A stretch of 64,000 nucleotides of DNA from Sphingobacterium sp. (GTDB lineage Bacteria > Bacteroidota > Bacteroidia > Sphingobacteriales > Sphingobacteriaceae). The stretch spans positions 496,001 through 560,000 of the forward strand of contig JAITTY010000006.1 in assembly GCA_031286695.1 (NCBI GenBank), given 5' to 3'. This document shows, piece by piece, positions 22,140 through 31,400 of this stretch (positions are counted from its first letter, which is position 1; each line of letters opens with the position of its first letter). A model generated the notes under the pieces. The model did no database searches. It saw only the letters and a list, made by a program, of their open reading frames with translations, and was not told the DNA's origin. A program made the position numbers and the translations under genes.

Positions 22140-23711
22140 ATGAAAAAGTATTCTATGAAAACCCTCCTGTGTTTTTCGGTTATTGGGTTCCTGTTGGTCA
22201 GTTCATGCCAGAAAGGCAAAGACGAAAATACGGCAGCAGACAAAGCATCTATTACCTTAAAAATGAACGGTATCGGTCCTGATGATGGTAGCAGTACGCT
22301 TGCCAAGGCCTCCACAGCAAAAACAGCCGAGACCAGCGCAGCGATACAAAGTTTTTCGGTTCCTTTTAACGATGATCTGGTTGTGCGGGCTACCCTGAGC
22401 GAAGTCAGCAACTCGTCTTCCACTGCATTGCGTGCTTCAGCAAAGGCTGCAACGGGTGTCGGTGCCATTACCGCTTTTAATGGCGATTATACCGTACGGG
22501 TGTACAAGCAGGGAAATTCGACACTGCTTACAACAGTGAACTGTACGGGCGGAGCAAGCAATAAGTTTGAGCTTGAACCCGGTGCCTATAAATTTATCGT
22601 GTCTTCCTATGGAAGTCCGGGCGCTACAGGTGCCGACAAAGACCCTTTATGGCAGGAAATAAACCAGACAATCAGCGCAGGAAACAATGTGCTGGATATT
22701 GTGCTCAAGCACAAGCTTACGCAGGTAACTGTCCAGTTTGATGCCGGAAGCGGACGTACCATATCGGCTATCGGCGGCGGAACAGTAGAACCGAATTTTG
22801 CCAATTACACCTTTGACGAGGTCAGTGGAGCGGTCACTTTTCCAGGTGCAGCCACTGCTAGGTCGTTTACTTTTCCAGCGCTTGCCACGGCACAGGTATG
22901 GACCAGCAATCCGGTTATGATCGCAGTTGGCAGTACAGCGGCCGGCAAGGTCAGGCTCGATCCTGTGACCATCAACGGCATTGTGGGAAATGTGGAATTG
23001 ACAGGCTTATCCTTAAAACAAGGAGTACAGTATACTCTCCAATTAAACTTAGGTCCTAAAAAGTTGCCTACTTTCAATATTGGTAACGAAACCTGGTCTG
23101 GAGGCAATCTGGAGCGCAATCCATCGACCGGCGAATATAGTTTTGGAAGTGAAGTAAACAGTCCGGGCGATTACTGGTTTCCAGACCGTCTCTTGCCAAA
23201 ACGCCTGGATGGTACAAATCAGAATGCCGATGGCACCAATGGCGGCACTGGTGATCCTTGTGCTCTGGTTTTACCAGCCGGAACATGGCGGTTACCGATG
23301 GAGGCAGAAGTACAGACACTGATTGATCGCACAGATCCCAAGCAGCAGGCTGGCAAGGGACAGGATAATCCAAATCTGGTCGCAGTATGGAATCCAGCAC
23401 GCTATGTTGATTACTACAATGGTACTTCTGCGACCACACGTGGTATGTTCTTTGGCGTAAAAACCGACGAACCGGTCAACTTCCCGGTATCTGAACGTGA
23501 TAAATATCTGTTTTTTGCTTACCGTGGTTATTACCCGAATGATAATATCGGTAATGTGATCGGCAGTGAAGGGGCGTATCTGGTAACAGCAACGGCGGGC
23601 GGTTACAAAACGCTGCACATGACGGGAGCTGCAAAAGATATCGGTTATGGTATCGGATGGAGAGTAGCGAGCAGCACAGAAGCCGTACAGATCCGCTGCC
23701 TGAAAAAATAG
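22140..23711 (+). CDS. Fimbrillin/FISUMP-like surface lipoprotein (copy 1)
   Basis: A 523-residue lipoprotein: the signal ends VSSC (C23 if the first ATG is used; a second in-frame ATG lies five codons in). The N-terminal half shows the fimbrillin-like layout of Bacteroidota, with a Thr/Ser/Ala-rich linker and then 'YTVRVYKQGNSTLL' and 'LEPGAYKFIVSSYGS'. The C-terminal 200 residues, with 'PAGTWRLPMEAEVQTLIDRT' and a final GIGWRVASS..IRCLKK, resemble the FISUMP-type domain (formylglycine-like fold) that ends in 'R-C-x-x-x'. It is probably exposed on the surface as an adhesin or pilus component. The gene follows the small peptide by 18 bp and is closed by a terminator. Confidence 0.8.
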   Translation: MKKYSMKTLLCFSVIGFLLVSSCQKGKDENTAADKASITLKMNGIGPDDGSSTLAKASTAKTAETSAAIQSFSVPFNDDLVVRATLSEVSNSSSTALRASAKAATGVGAITAFNGDYTVRVYKQGNSTLLTTVNCTGGASNKFELEPGAYKFIVSSYGSPGATGADKDPLWQEINQTISAGNNVLDIVLKHKLTQVTVQFDAGSGRTISAIGGGTVEPNFANYTFDEVSGAVTFPGAATARSFTFPALATAQVWTSNPVMIAVGSTAAGKVRLDPVTINGIVGNVELTGLSLKQGVQYTLQLNLGPKKLPTFNIGNETWSGGNLERNPSTGEYSFGSEVNSPGDYWFPDRLLPKRLDGTNQNADGTNGGTGDPCALVLPAGTWRLPMEAEVQTLIDRTDPKQQAGKGQDNPNLVAVWNPARYVDYYNGTSATTRGMFFGVKTDEPVNFPVSERDKYLFFAYRGYYPNDNIGNVIGSEGAYLVTATAGGYKTLHMTGAAKDIGYGIGWRVASSTEAVQIRCLKK

Positions 23712-23747
23712 CTTGATAAGCCTTATTTAAATAGTGTATCTTAATCG

Positions 23748-23785
23748 AAACGCATTCTCCCAAAAGGGGAATGCGTTTTATTTTG
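23748..23785 (+). terminator. Intrinsic terminator after fimbrillin-like gene
   Basis: AAACGCATTC-TCCC (from 23748) pairs with GGGGAATGCGTTT (to about 23778) over an AAAA loop, followed by TTATTTT. Confidence 0.9.
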
Positions 23786-23829
23786 TCGATACGGAAATCA
23801 CTATCGATAATTAACATAGCGCGCAGAAT

Positions 23830-24285
23830 TTAGATGTCACGCAGAATTTTAATATTTTCATGGGCTTCGCGTTGCTGGCTGAGCTGAATCTGGATCAGAT
23901 TTTTGACACCAATGGATAGCTTATTGCCCTCATCAAGTGCTTTATTGTACACCTCCCGAAAGGCAATCTCGCCCCGCTCACAGTTCTCCAGCAGATCCTG
24001 CATATTGCCTCCTGAAATTTTTGATTTGATCACCATCCACAGCCGGAAGAGCTCACCGCTTAATTTCGTCCGGTCGGAAGCATATTGACCAGCAAGCTCC
24101 ACTTGGGGCCTGAGCTCTTCGATAAACTGTTCAGACTGCTCAATTAATTGCCTAAATACCGCTTCGCGGGCACCTTCGCCCTGCTCGTTGGCCAGATCGA
24201 TCGCCAGCATGTATCCCGCGATGCGGTCATTGTTGATTTTAATAAGGTCATTTAAAATATTGGGGTCGTTTTGAATACTTTTCAT
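23830..24285 (-). CDS. PA2169-type four-helix-bundle (DUF2383) protein
   Basis: A 151-residue all-helical protein: 'LNDLIKINNDRIAGYMLAIDLA' starts helix one, and the pattern 'E-x-x-E-L-x' and 'SGELFRLWMVIKSKISGG' in the middle is typical of the PA2169/DUF2383 ferritin-like group. There is no signal peptide. The function of the family is not established; members are induced by stress and stored near CsbD, YihY and PRC-barrel genes, as here. The gene stands alone on the minus strand. Confidence 0.85.
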   Translation of the reverse strand: MKSIQNDPNILNDLIKINNDRIAGYMLAIDLANEQGEGAREAVFRQLIEQSEQFIEELRPQVELAGQYASDRTKLSGELFRLWMVIKSKISGGNMQDLLENCERGEIAFREVYNKALDEGNKLSIGVKNLIQIQLSQQREAHENIKILRDI

Positions 24286-24530
24286 CCTGTTGTACGCTGT
24301 TTTATGGTGTTTTTTTATAGGAACAATGGAATTTAATCATTAGTTTGTCTTTATTTCTTTTATGATAATTGCTTGTGACTTACTACTTGATTTTGAAGTG
24401 TCTGAGCTTGGTTTTTACGCTGTATGCCTAGTTTTTTGCAAGCTGAATACCTGAATCGTAGCGTGAATTTTCTTAAAAAACAAACGTTCTGCCCGTTCTA
24501 GGAGTTTCTTTCTTAAAAACTAGAAAGACA

Positions 24531-25514
24531 ATGGATGTAAAAAAGAAAAACTCAAGCAAGCTGCAGACTTATTGGACGATACTGAAAAATACAGTATCGG
24601 GATTTATGAATGAAGACTCCATGAAATACAGTGCCTCCTTATCTTACTATACTGTTTTTTCCATTGGGCCGATATTGGTGCTGATCATTTCGTTGGCCGG
24701 CATTTTCTACGGTGCTGAAGCCATTGAGGGAAAGGTTTTTGCCGAACTCAAAGGCCTTGTCGGAAGCAATGCTGCCAAGCAGATCGAAGAGGTTATTCAA
24801 AATCTCCAGCTGTCGGGCAAATCAAATATGGCGCTGGTGATCAGTATAGTGACCCTGATAATCGGTGCAACGACGGTATTTGGCGATATGCAGAATTCAA
24901 TCAATAAGATCTGGCATGTGCGCCCCAAACCAAAAAAAGGCTGGCTCAAGATAATCCAGGACCGCCTGCTTTCCTCGTCGCTTGTCATTGGACTGGGATT
25001 TCTTTTGGTGGTGACCTTGATTATTAATGGTATAATTTTGGCCCTGACCGGGCAGCTTCAGCGTTATTTCCCTGATATCACCGTTGTACTCATGAACCTA
25101 ATCAATTTTGTTATTTCATTTGTAGTCATTGTGATTCTCTTTAGCGTCATTTTTAAAACTTTGCCTGACGTTAATATTCAATGGAAGACTGTTCGCGCCG
25201 GAGCTTTATTTACAGCCATTCTTTTTGTGATTGGCCGCTACCTGATCGGGATATATCTAGAACGTTCGGCTACACAGGATACCTACGGTGCAGCAGGCTC
25301 ATTTGTGCTTATTTTGCTCTGGGTGTATTACACCGCGGCAATTCTTTATTTTGGAGCTATTTTCACGCGGGAGTATGCGACAGAAATGGCCATTCCGATC
25401 GAACCTTCTGAATTTGCGGTCCATGTGGAGACGCAGGAAATCGAACGGAATGTCGATGAAATCCCACCGGCGCCGCTCGATCCGGAGGAAACGACCATTG
25501 ATACAACGGAGTAA
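24531..25514 (+). CDS. YihY/BrkB-family inner-membrane protein
   Basis: A 327-residue protein with six hydrophobic segments. The N-terminal 'SMKYSASLSYYTVFSIGPILVL' corresponds to the conserved 'A-x-x-L-a-y-y-t-l-l-s-l-f-P' of the YihY/BrkB (formerly RNase BN) family, and 'YGAAGSFVLILLWVYYTAAILYFGAIFTREYA' is the conserved last pair of helices. A charged, Glu/Pro-rich cytoplasmic tail follows (about 290-327). The family's transport or structural role is unresolved. A 98-bp gap leads to the CsbD gene; the two are likely part of one stress-responsive set. Confidence 0.93.
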   Translation: MDVKKKNSSKLQTYWTILKNTVSGFMNEDSMKYSASLSYYTVFSIGPILVLIISLAGIFYGAEAIEGKVFAELKGLVGSNAAKQIEEVIQNLQLSGKSNMALVISIVTLIIGATTVFGDMQNSINKIWHVRPKPKKGWLKIIQDRLLSSSLVIGLGFLLVVTLIINGIILALTGQLQRYFPDITVVLMNLINFVISFVVIVILFSVIFKTLPDVNIQWKTVRAGALFTAILFVIGRYLIGIYLERSATQDTYGAAGSFVLILLWVYYTAAILYFGAIFTREYATEMAIPIEPSEFAVHVETQEIERNVDEIPPAPLDPEETTIDTTE

Positions 25515-25612
25515 AATAGGGGCGGATATCTTTTAACATTTGATAACATTTTTTTTTAAACGATTCCCGCTGCAGGCTGTTCTATTTATAAAAAAACGAA
25601 AGGAAAAATATT

Positions 25613-25798
25613 ATGAGTGAATTAACATGGAAAGGTCGTTGGAACGAAATTAAAGGTAAGGTAAAACAGCAATATGCAGACCTTACAGATGATGATTTAC
25701 TATATGCAGAGGGTAAAGAAGATGAGTTGGTAGGTAAACTTCAAAAGAAAACAGGAAAAACACAAGATGAGGTGAATAGCTGGTTGAACGGTTTGTAG
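25613..25798 (+). CDS. CsbD-family stress protein
   Basis: A 61-residue soluble protein with the complete CsbD pattern: 'WKGRWNEIKGKVKQQYADLTDDDL' followed by 'G-K-x-D-E-L-x-G-K-L-Q-x-K-x-G'. CsbD-like proteins are among the most abundant general-stress products in many bacteria, but their molecular role is unknown. The gene is preceded by AAAGGAAAAATATT and followed by a strong terminator (25816-25851). Confidence 0.95.
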   Translation: MSELTWKGRWNEIKGKVKQQYADLTDDDLLYAEGKEDELVGKLQKKTGKTQDEVNSWLNGL

Positions 25799-25815
25799 AA
25801 TAGTGTTTTCGTGTT

Positions 25816-25851
25816 AAAGGCGGATAGCAACATTGTTATCCGCCTTTTTTT
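25816..25851 (+). terminator. Intrinsic terminator after CsbD gene
   Basis: AAAGGCGGATA (25816-25826) pairs with TATCCGCCTTT (25837-25847), with further partial pairing inside; a T-run follows to 25851. It overlaps the end of the convergent SemiSWEET gene by two bases. Confidence 0.9.
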
Positions 25852-26113
25852 ATGTCTTTTTTCTATAAATCAGATAGCTGCCTAACAGACACAGGTTCAC
25901 AAGAACAGCAAATGCGTTGGAATAGATAATCGGCGCCTCACTTTTCATTATCCCGTACCACACCCATAGGGAAAGTCCTATGATTAACGTTAGCAGCATA
26001 ACAGGAGAAAGATCATCTACATTCTTTTCCTTTAACACTTTGATGAGCTGCGGCAGCATGGAAATAGATGTGAGGATACCCGCAACAATACCCAGAATGT
26101 TTTCATTGATCAT
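25850..26113 (-). CDS. SemiSWEET-type sugar transporter (PQ-loop)
   Basis: About 87 residues from ATG 26113 (MINENILGIVAGILTS); an upstream in-frame ATG at 26155 adds a hydrophilic lead that the family lacks. Three TM helices and the PQ motif in 'SISMLPQLIKVLKEKNVDDLS' identify the SemiSWEET group, which works as a dimer to carry sugars across the inner membrane. The C-terminus is YLIYRKKT. It lies just downstream of the TamL gene on the same strand but with 44 bp between them; no functional link is evident. Confidence 0.9.
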   Translation of the reverse strand: MINENILGIVAGILTSISMLPQLIKVLKEKNVDDLSPVMLLTLIIGLSLWVWYGIMKSEAPIIYSNAFAVLVNLCLLGSYLIYRKKT

Positions 26114-26157
26114 AAGAATAGTCGGCTTTATATGATCATTACGTTGACATGACAAGA

Positions 26158-28464
26158 TTAAAATGGATAACCGATCGCGAGATTAAACATTAGATTGTCT
26201 TTTCGCCATCTTGAACTTCCAAAGTCAATATCCTTAAACACCCAGCGTTCGCCTTTTGGCAGATAGGGGATGCGGAATGGTATAGAAAAGTCTGTACGCA
26301 GAATCAGGAAGGTAAAATCAAACCGTAATCCCAGCCCCCCGCCCACGGCAAGTTCCTGAAGGAAATCTTTGCTGAATTTTCCACCCGGCTTAGTCGCATC
26401 GTCCCGTTGCAGCCACACATTGCCTGCATCGATAAAGGCGGCCCAATGGACCGGACCGGCAATCTTTGCCCGATATTCTGTATTCAGCTCCAGTTTGATA
26501 TCGCCAGTCTGATCGGCATAAAAAAGTCCATTGCCTAACCTTTCCGGAGCTACGGTGCCCGGCCCGATCGCGCGTGCACCAAAGGCACGGATGCTATTCG
26601 GTCCGCCTACATAGTATTGTTTCAGATAGGGAAGGGAACGCGAGTTGCCGTAGGAGTAACTCATCCCGATGCTCACCCGCGATGCGATCTGCGAGTTTTC
26701 GCTGAGCTTGAAGTAATGCCTGCCATCGACGCTGGCTTTGATATACTGGGAGAAGTAGGCGTCAAAGAGTTTAAAGGTCTTTCCCTTGTTAAAGTCTGCA
26801 CCTTTGATAAGTCCCAGAATATTTCCCGATAGGTCCAGGTTTCCTTTAAAATAAAACGTGTTTTGCAGGTGCTTTTTCATGGTATTCTGGAAGGTGAAGT
26901 TGTAATTTGGGCCGATCGTAAATTGGGGGTCAAGCACATGTCGCAGCGCCGGAATAGTATCCATCTGCTTTTTGTAGCTTTCTGAAATTCCTTTAGGCTG
27001 CACATAGGTAATTTCCATAAGCGCCAGATCATGCTGTTTCTCTTCGCTCTCCTGCCAGGTGTAGCCGTAGCTCAGTGCAATGGAATTGAGCGTATAAGCT
27101 TTGCGGCGGTTCAGAAACTCGTAACGCGCCTTGATATAGGTATTCGGAATATATTGACGGGAGGGATTGATGGTGCCAAATGGCGTCAGTATCCTCGGGA
27201 ACGTCAAGGTTGCCTCGGTACCGTAGCGGAAATAGCTAGAGTTCAGATCTGCATTGCCCCCTGTTTGTATTTCGTACCCCCCAAATACGTTGATATTGAG
27301 CTTTTCTGCGCCTTTAAAGGCATTCCGAAGGGTCCAGTTGACATTTACTTCGGTCCCATTGTAGACGGAAGCCATTTTTCCCAGCAGTTCTACACGGACG
27401 GATTTCTTCGGCAGGGGAGTGAGGTAATAGTATACATCCAGCGCATTGGGTACCTCTTTGCTGTCCACAAAGTTATTTTTGACAAATTTCCAGCTGTTGA
27501 GATTCACCAAGTGGCTGATGGTCCTGTTGTGGGCGTCGCGGTTATATAGATCGCCCTCCTTGAAAAAGATATGATTCGCAATAACAGGTTTGCGGAAGGT
27601 ATGATTTGGGTCAATAAAATAATAACTGCTGTCAAACAGTTCGGCATTCCGCGGTGACTGTTGGTAGCCAGCTCCGGTCTCGGTATAGTTTGGGAAAATA
27701 TAGATCTTATTGATTTTGGACGCTGCTCGTGCCTGTTCGGGCGTTTCCTTTTTTACGGTCACATAGAGGTTGACTTTATGGTCCCCGATGGTGCTGTCGA
27801 CCTGCACCAGGATATAGTCCGGACTAAAATAGTAATAACCCTTATTTTTAAGCACGTTGTCGATGCGGTCGCGTTCATTGAGTACGACATCAAGACTATA
27901 GTTTTTGCCCACCTGTAGCAGGCTACGGGACGAAGTTGCGCGGATATCGCGCCCCAGCTGCGTGCTGCTGTCGACGTCAAAAGTGACGGATTTGATCCGG
28001 TAGATCAGATTGGGCTTGGCGGTATAGTCTACCGTAGCTTTTTTATTTTGGACGATTGTATCCGAAGTAACTTCCGCATTGAAAAAACCGATATTCTCAA
28101 GCCGGTTGCGCAGCAGATTCTCATTGTACTCCCGGTTTACATCGCTCAGCAAAACGGGTTCTTCACCTATCTTTTTGAGAAAACGCTTGATAAAATTGCT
28201 ATTTGACGTATCGCCGGCCATGTTGTTAAAATAAAGCTTGTAGGGCATGCCCAGAACGCGTTTGTTGGGCTGTGGGCGAAGCGATTCGGCCAGATAGGTA
28301 GCCAGCTTTTCCTTGTCTTTCTTTGGAATAGTATCGGAAGCGATCTTAACGTTTCCCTTCACATAAAGGCTATCGCCTTCGGGCAGGTTTTTAGTCGACG
28401 AGCAGGAAGCAAGCAGACCGCCTGCGACAAGCAGGCCAATCATCGATTTGAATTTAATTTGCAT
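26158..28464 (-). CDS. tamL: TamL: lipid-anchored TamA/BamA-like outer-membrane assembly protein
   Basis: 768 residues from ATG 28464, chosen because AAAGGAG lies five bases ahead; an in-frame ATG at 28488 is further up. It has a lipoprotein signal ending LLASC (C21), then 'STKNLPEGDSLYVKGNVKI' and POTRA-like repeats (about 28-330), and a C-terminal 16-strand barrel of the Omp85/bacterial surface antigen type with 'YYVGGPNSIRAFGARAIGPG' and the last strand ending IGYPF. Lipidated TamA-like proteins (TamL) are the Bacteroidota version of TamA and act with TamB in envelope assembly. The start overlaps the TamB stop by 11 bp, so the two are co-translated. Confidence 0.9.
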   Translation of the reverse strand: MQIKFKSMIGLLVAGGLLASCSSTKNLPEGDSLYVKGNVKIASDTIPKKDKEKLATYLAESLRPQPNKRVLGMPYKLYFNNMAGDTSNSNFIKRFLKKIGEEPVLLSDVNREYNENLLRNRLENIGFFNAEVTSDTIVQNKKATVDYTAKPNLIYRIKSVTFDVDSSTQLGRDIRATSSRSLLQVGKNYSLDVVLNERDRIDNVLKNKGYYYFSPDYILVQVDSTIGDHKVNLYVTVKKETPEQARAASKINKIYIFPNYTETGAGYQQSPRNAELFDSSYYFIDPNHTFRKPVIANHIFFKEGDLYNRDAHNRTISHLVNLNSWKFVKNNFVDSKEVPNALDVYYYLTPLPKKSVRVELLGKMASVYNGTEVNVNWTLRNAFKGAEKLNINVFGGYEIQTGGNADLNSSYFRYGTEATLTFPRILTPFGTINPSRQYIPNTYIKARYEFLNRRKAYTLNSIALSYGYTWQESEEKQHDLALMEITYVQPKGISESYKKQMDTIPALRHVLDPQFTIGPNYNFTFQNTMKKHLQNTFYFKGNLDLSGNILGLIKGADFNKGKTFKLFDAYFSQYIKASVDGRHYFKLSENSQIASRVSIGMSYSYGNSRSLPYLKQYYVGGPNSIRAFGARAIGPGTVAPERLGNGLFYADQTGDIKLELNTEYRAKIAGPVHWAAFIDAGNVWLQRDDATKPGGKFSKDFLQELAVGGGLGLRFDFTFLILRTDFSIPFRIPYLPKGERWVFKDIDFGSSRWRKDNLMFNLAIGYPF

Positions 28465-31400
28465 GGTAACTCCTTTCTTCGTCTTCATTTTTAATCGCTG
28501 TGGTTCTGATGGTATCTAAATTTGCTGGCGTACTATTTTTTCGGCCACTGTTTGCACTGCTGTCTACCTGCTGACGGCGCTGCTTTTCTTTTTGCTGATC
28601 TTCTATCTGTTTTCTATATTCTGGGCTATGGAGCATCAGGCTATCACGGATCACCGTACGGACACTGTCCCGGTAGACCGAATCTTGTTCCATGCGGTCT
28701 ACGTCAAAACGTTTCCTGAATTTCTTGCTGCCGGTATTGTAATATTCTTTGAGCTTTTTGGAACGCATAAAGATTTCCTTAAATCGGTTGTAATCCATTG
28801 TGATGATAAAACCGATTCCGGTTTCGACAAATTGCCCTTGCAATGTAACCTGATATTGGTTTTTGCGGTAGAAGCGTGCAAAGTACCGCCCGTCCTGCGA
28901 AAGCTGATAATCCAGCTGTATGTCGCCGGCGATATTATTGGCAGCCTCCCCCGGACGTGAATTTCCTTCTACTTCAAAGTTAGATCCGATATTGACTTTC
29001 AGGCGATCGTTGAGCAGCATTTTGGAGACGCCGATATTGAGGTCGGTACGTGTCTGGGCCGTTCCGGTGCTGTAATCATCTTCGGATGTCAGGTTGAAAT
29101 CAAGCTCGACACCTGTAATTAAATCTGAGGCCAGCCTGTTCAGCTGCGAGCTTAAAAACGAACTGACGCTATTTCGCACAAGCGCTTCTGTACCGCCACC
29201 TCCGGAAAGGCTCTCAAATGGATTGGCCGACATAAAGCGTCCCAGTACAATCAGTGAAAAGACTTGTTTGTTGAGGTCGGAAGGATTATCCCGAAGCGTA
29301 CTAAGCGCATTGTCAACCTTGCTGATGACGTCCTGCGAAACGATGGCATTGTTGGCATTAAGATCGATGTCAAAATTGAGCTGCGGCTGGAACAGTTTGT
29401 CCGAGATTTTTAGCAGCACATCGAAAGGGATCTTTTGTTTATATAAGTTTGCATTCTGCGTGCCGAGCTGCGGCGCGACAAGTTCTAATGTGGGGGCTTT
29501 TAAAGTGTATGCAGCTGTAATATTGAGCTGTGCGTCCAATGGATCTCCATTCCAGGTGATTGTACTTCCTTTCTGAAAGGTAAAGTCTTTTTTAACAGGC
29601 CCAAAGCTGAAAGAATAGCTTCCCTGCTCCACGGTAAATGTTCCCGACATCGTTATTTTGCCACTGGCATCCATACCTGCATTCAATTCAGCCTCGCCCT
29701 GAATGTTTAGGGCATCTTGCGAACCGGCGTCAAGGAGTATCTTAAACTTGGCATCCTTATCAGTCTGTAGGTTCAGATCGACGTCTATTCCTGTAAGTTT
29801 TGTGACGGTCATAGAATCTAATCTGGCAAGCGCATTTGCGGTAGCAGTATCCCGTTTATCCACAAATTCGACCACACCTTTCCGATCGGCCATGCCAGGA
29901 TCGCTGTTGGGCATCACCATGGTAAAGTCGGTGCTGTCAAGAACCTTAATGGTACCGTCTACAATCGGTTTGTCCAGATTTCCACCAATTTGCAGATCGG
30001 TGCCAAGAAACATTTTTCCATAAAATAGATCGTTGTCTGCCTGTGTGGAATTCAGCACTTCAAAATTGTCCATGGCGATGCCGAGGTCAAATTCGAAATC
30101 GGTGTAGGTCTGTGTCTTGATAGAACCGCTGACCTGCGCAATATTGCCTTTGCTGTCTTCGAGTTCAAATTTAGGGAACGATAGACCGTTCTGGTCAAAA
30201 CGGATCTGTTCATCTTTTGCTTTGAACAGGGCATTGAGCATGGCAACATTGAATTCGGCATCTCTAAAATGAAGATCACCCCTGATCTGCGGTTTCGAAG
30301 GGGAGCCTGCTATTTTTAGCTGCCCTTCGAGGTTGCCCTTGGAATCTTTGAGATTACCCATGCTGAAAGCCTGTACGGTTTTCATTGTCAGTGGCGCGAT
30401 ATCCAGTGTGAAGTCCATCGCTGCATCGCCTTGTGGCGGATTGATAAAATCGCCACTAAGAACGAGGTTATTGCCGTTTTCGGTAATGCTCACATGGGCG
30501 TTATAGGTGTTTTCACGTTCATTGTTAACCTTGATATTGACATTGCCCACGGTATCTTTTCCGAAGTAAAATTTATCCACGGTCAGGTCTGCCACAAACA
30601 CTGGGCTACTTTCCAATCGAGAGAGTGTGGTCTGCCCGTTGATGCCGCCACCGATATCCAGACTGTCGCTCATGACCATCTTGCTCAGGGTCTCTATGCG
30701 GAAATTTTTAAAAGCGACATCAACCGGCGAATTAAGGATGCTGTCCTGCGAAGCAATGCGCAGTTCCTGCCCCTTGTTGCTCAGAACGAAATTATCGGCC
30801 AGTATGCCTGCGTTGCCAAATTTTAAGGTATTATTTGGCGCTACATCCCATTTATCGTAGTTGAGCATTAAGCCGTCCTGAAGCAAGCTAAATACAAATA
30901 GGCCATCCTTGGCCTGCATGTCGGCACCGAGGTGATATTGTTCTTTACCTTTTTTATCCTTGATCCATAACCCAAGATTAACGATGTTTTGTGCGATCTT
31001 TCCGCTAAGAATGGTGTTGGTGACTTCAATACTGCTGACTTTGACTTTATTGATCAAAGTCGAATAGTAGAGGGCACTATCCAGGCTGTTGATGTCCAAG
31101 GTAACATGATTGATTTCTGTACCGCCGTATACTACACGCGGTGCATCTAGTTTGGCCGAGAGATTTTTAGATTCACTGTCGAAGAGACCATCTAGGGTAA
31201 TAGCTTTCATTTCTGTCAGCTCTGGGAGAAAATCCTGAATAAGCCTATTTCGGGTCAGCTGTGCAGAAAATTCGATGTGCTGTGGCGAATAGGGTGGAAT
31301 ATTGACGGGCTTTTCGGGTTTATAATATAGCTGTAGGAGATCCTGTACGGCACTTTGTAGTTCTAAAATTTTGTACTTGCCGACTAGGTGGGCATTGAGA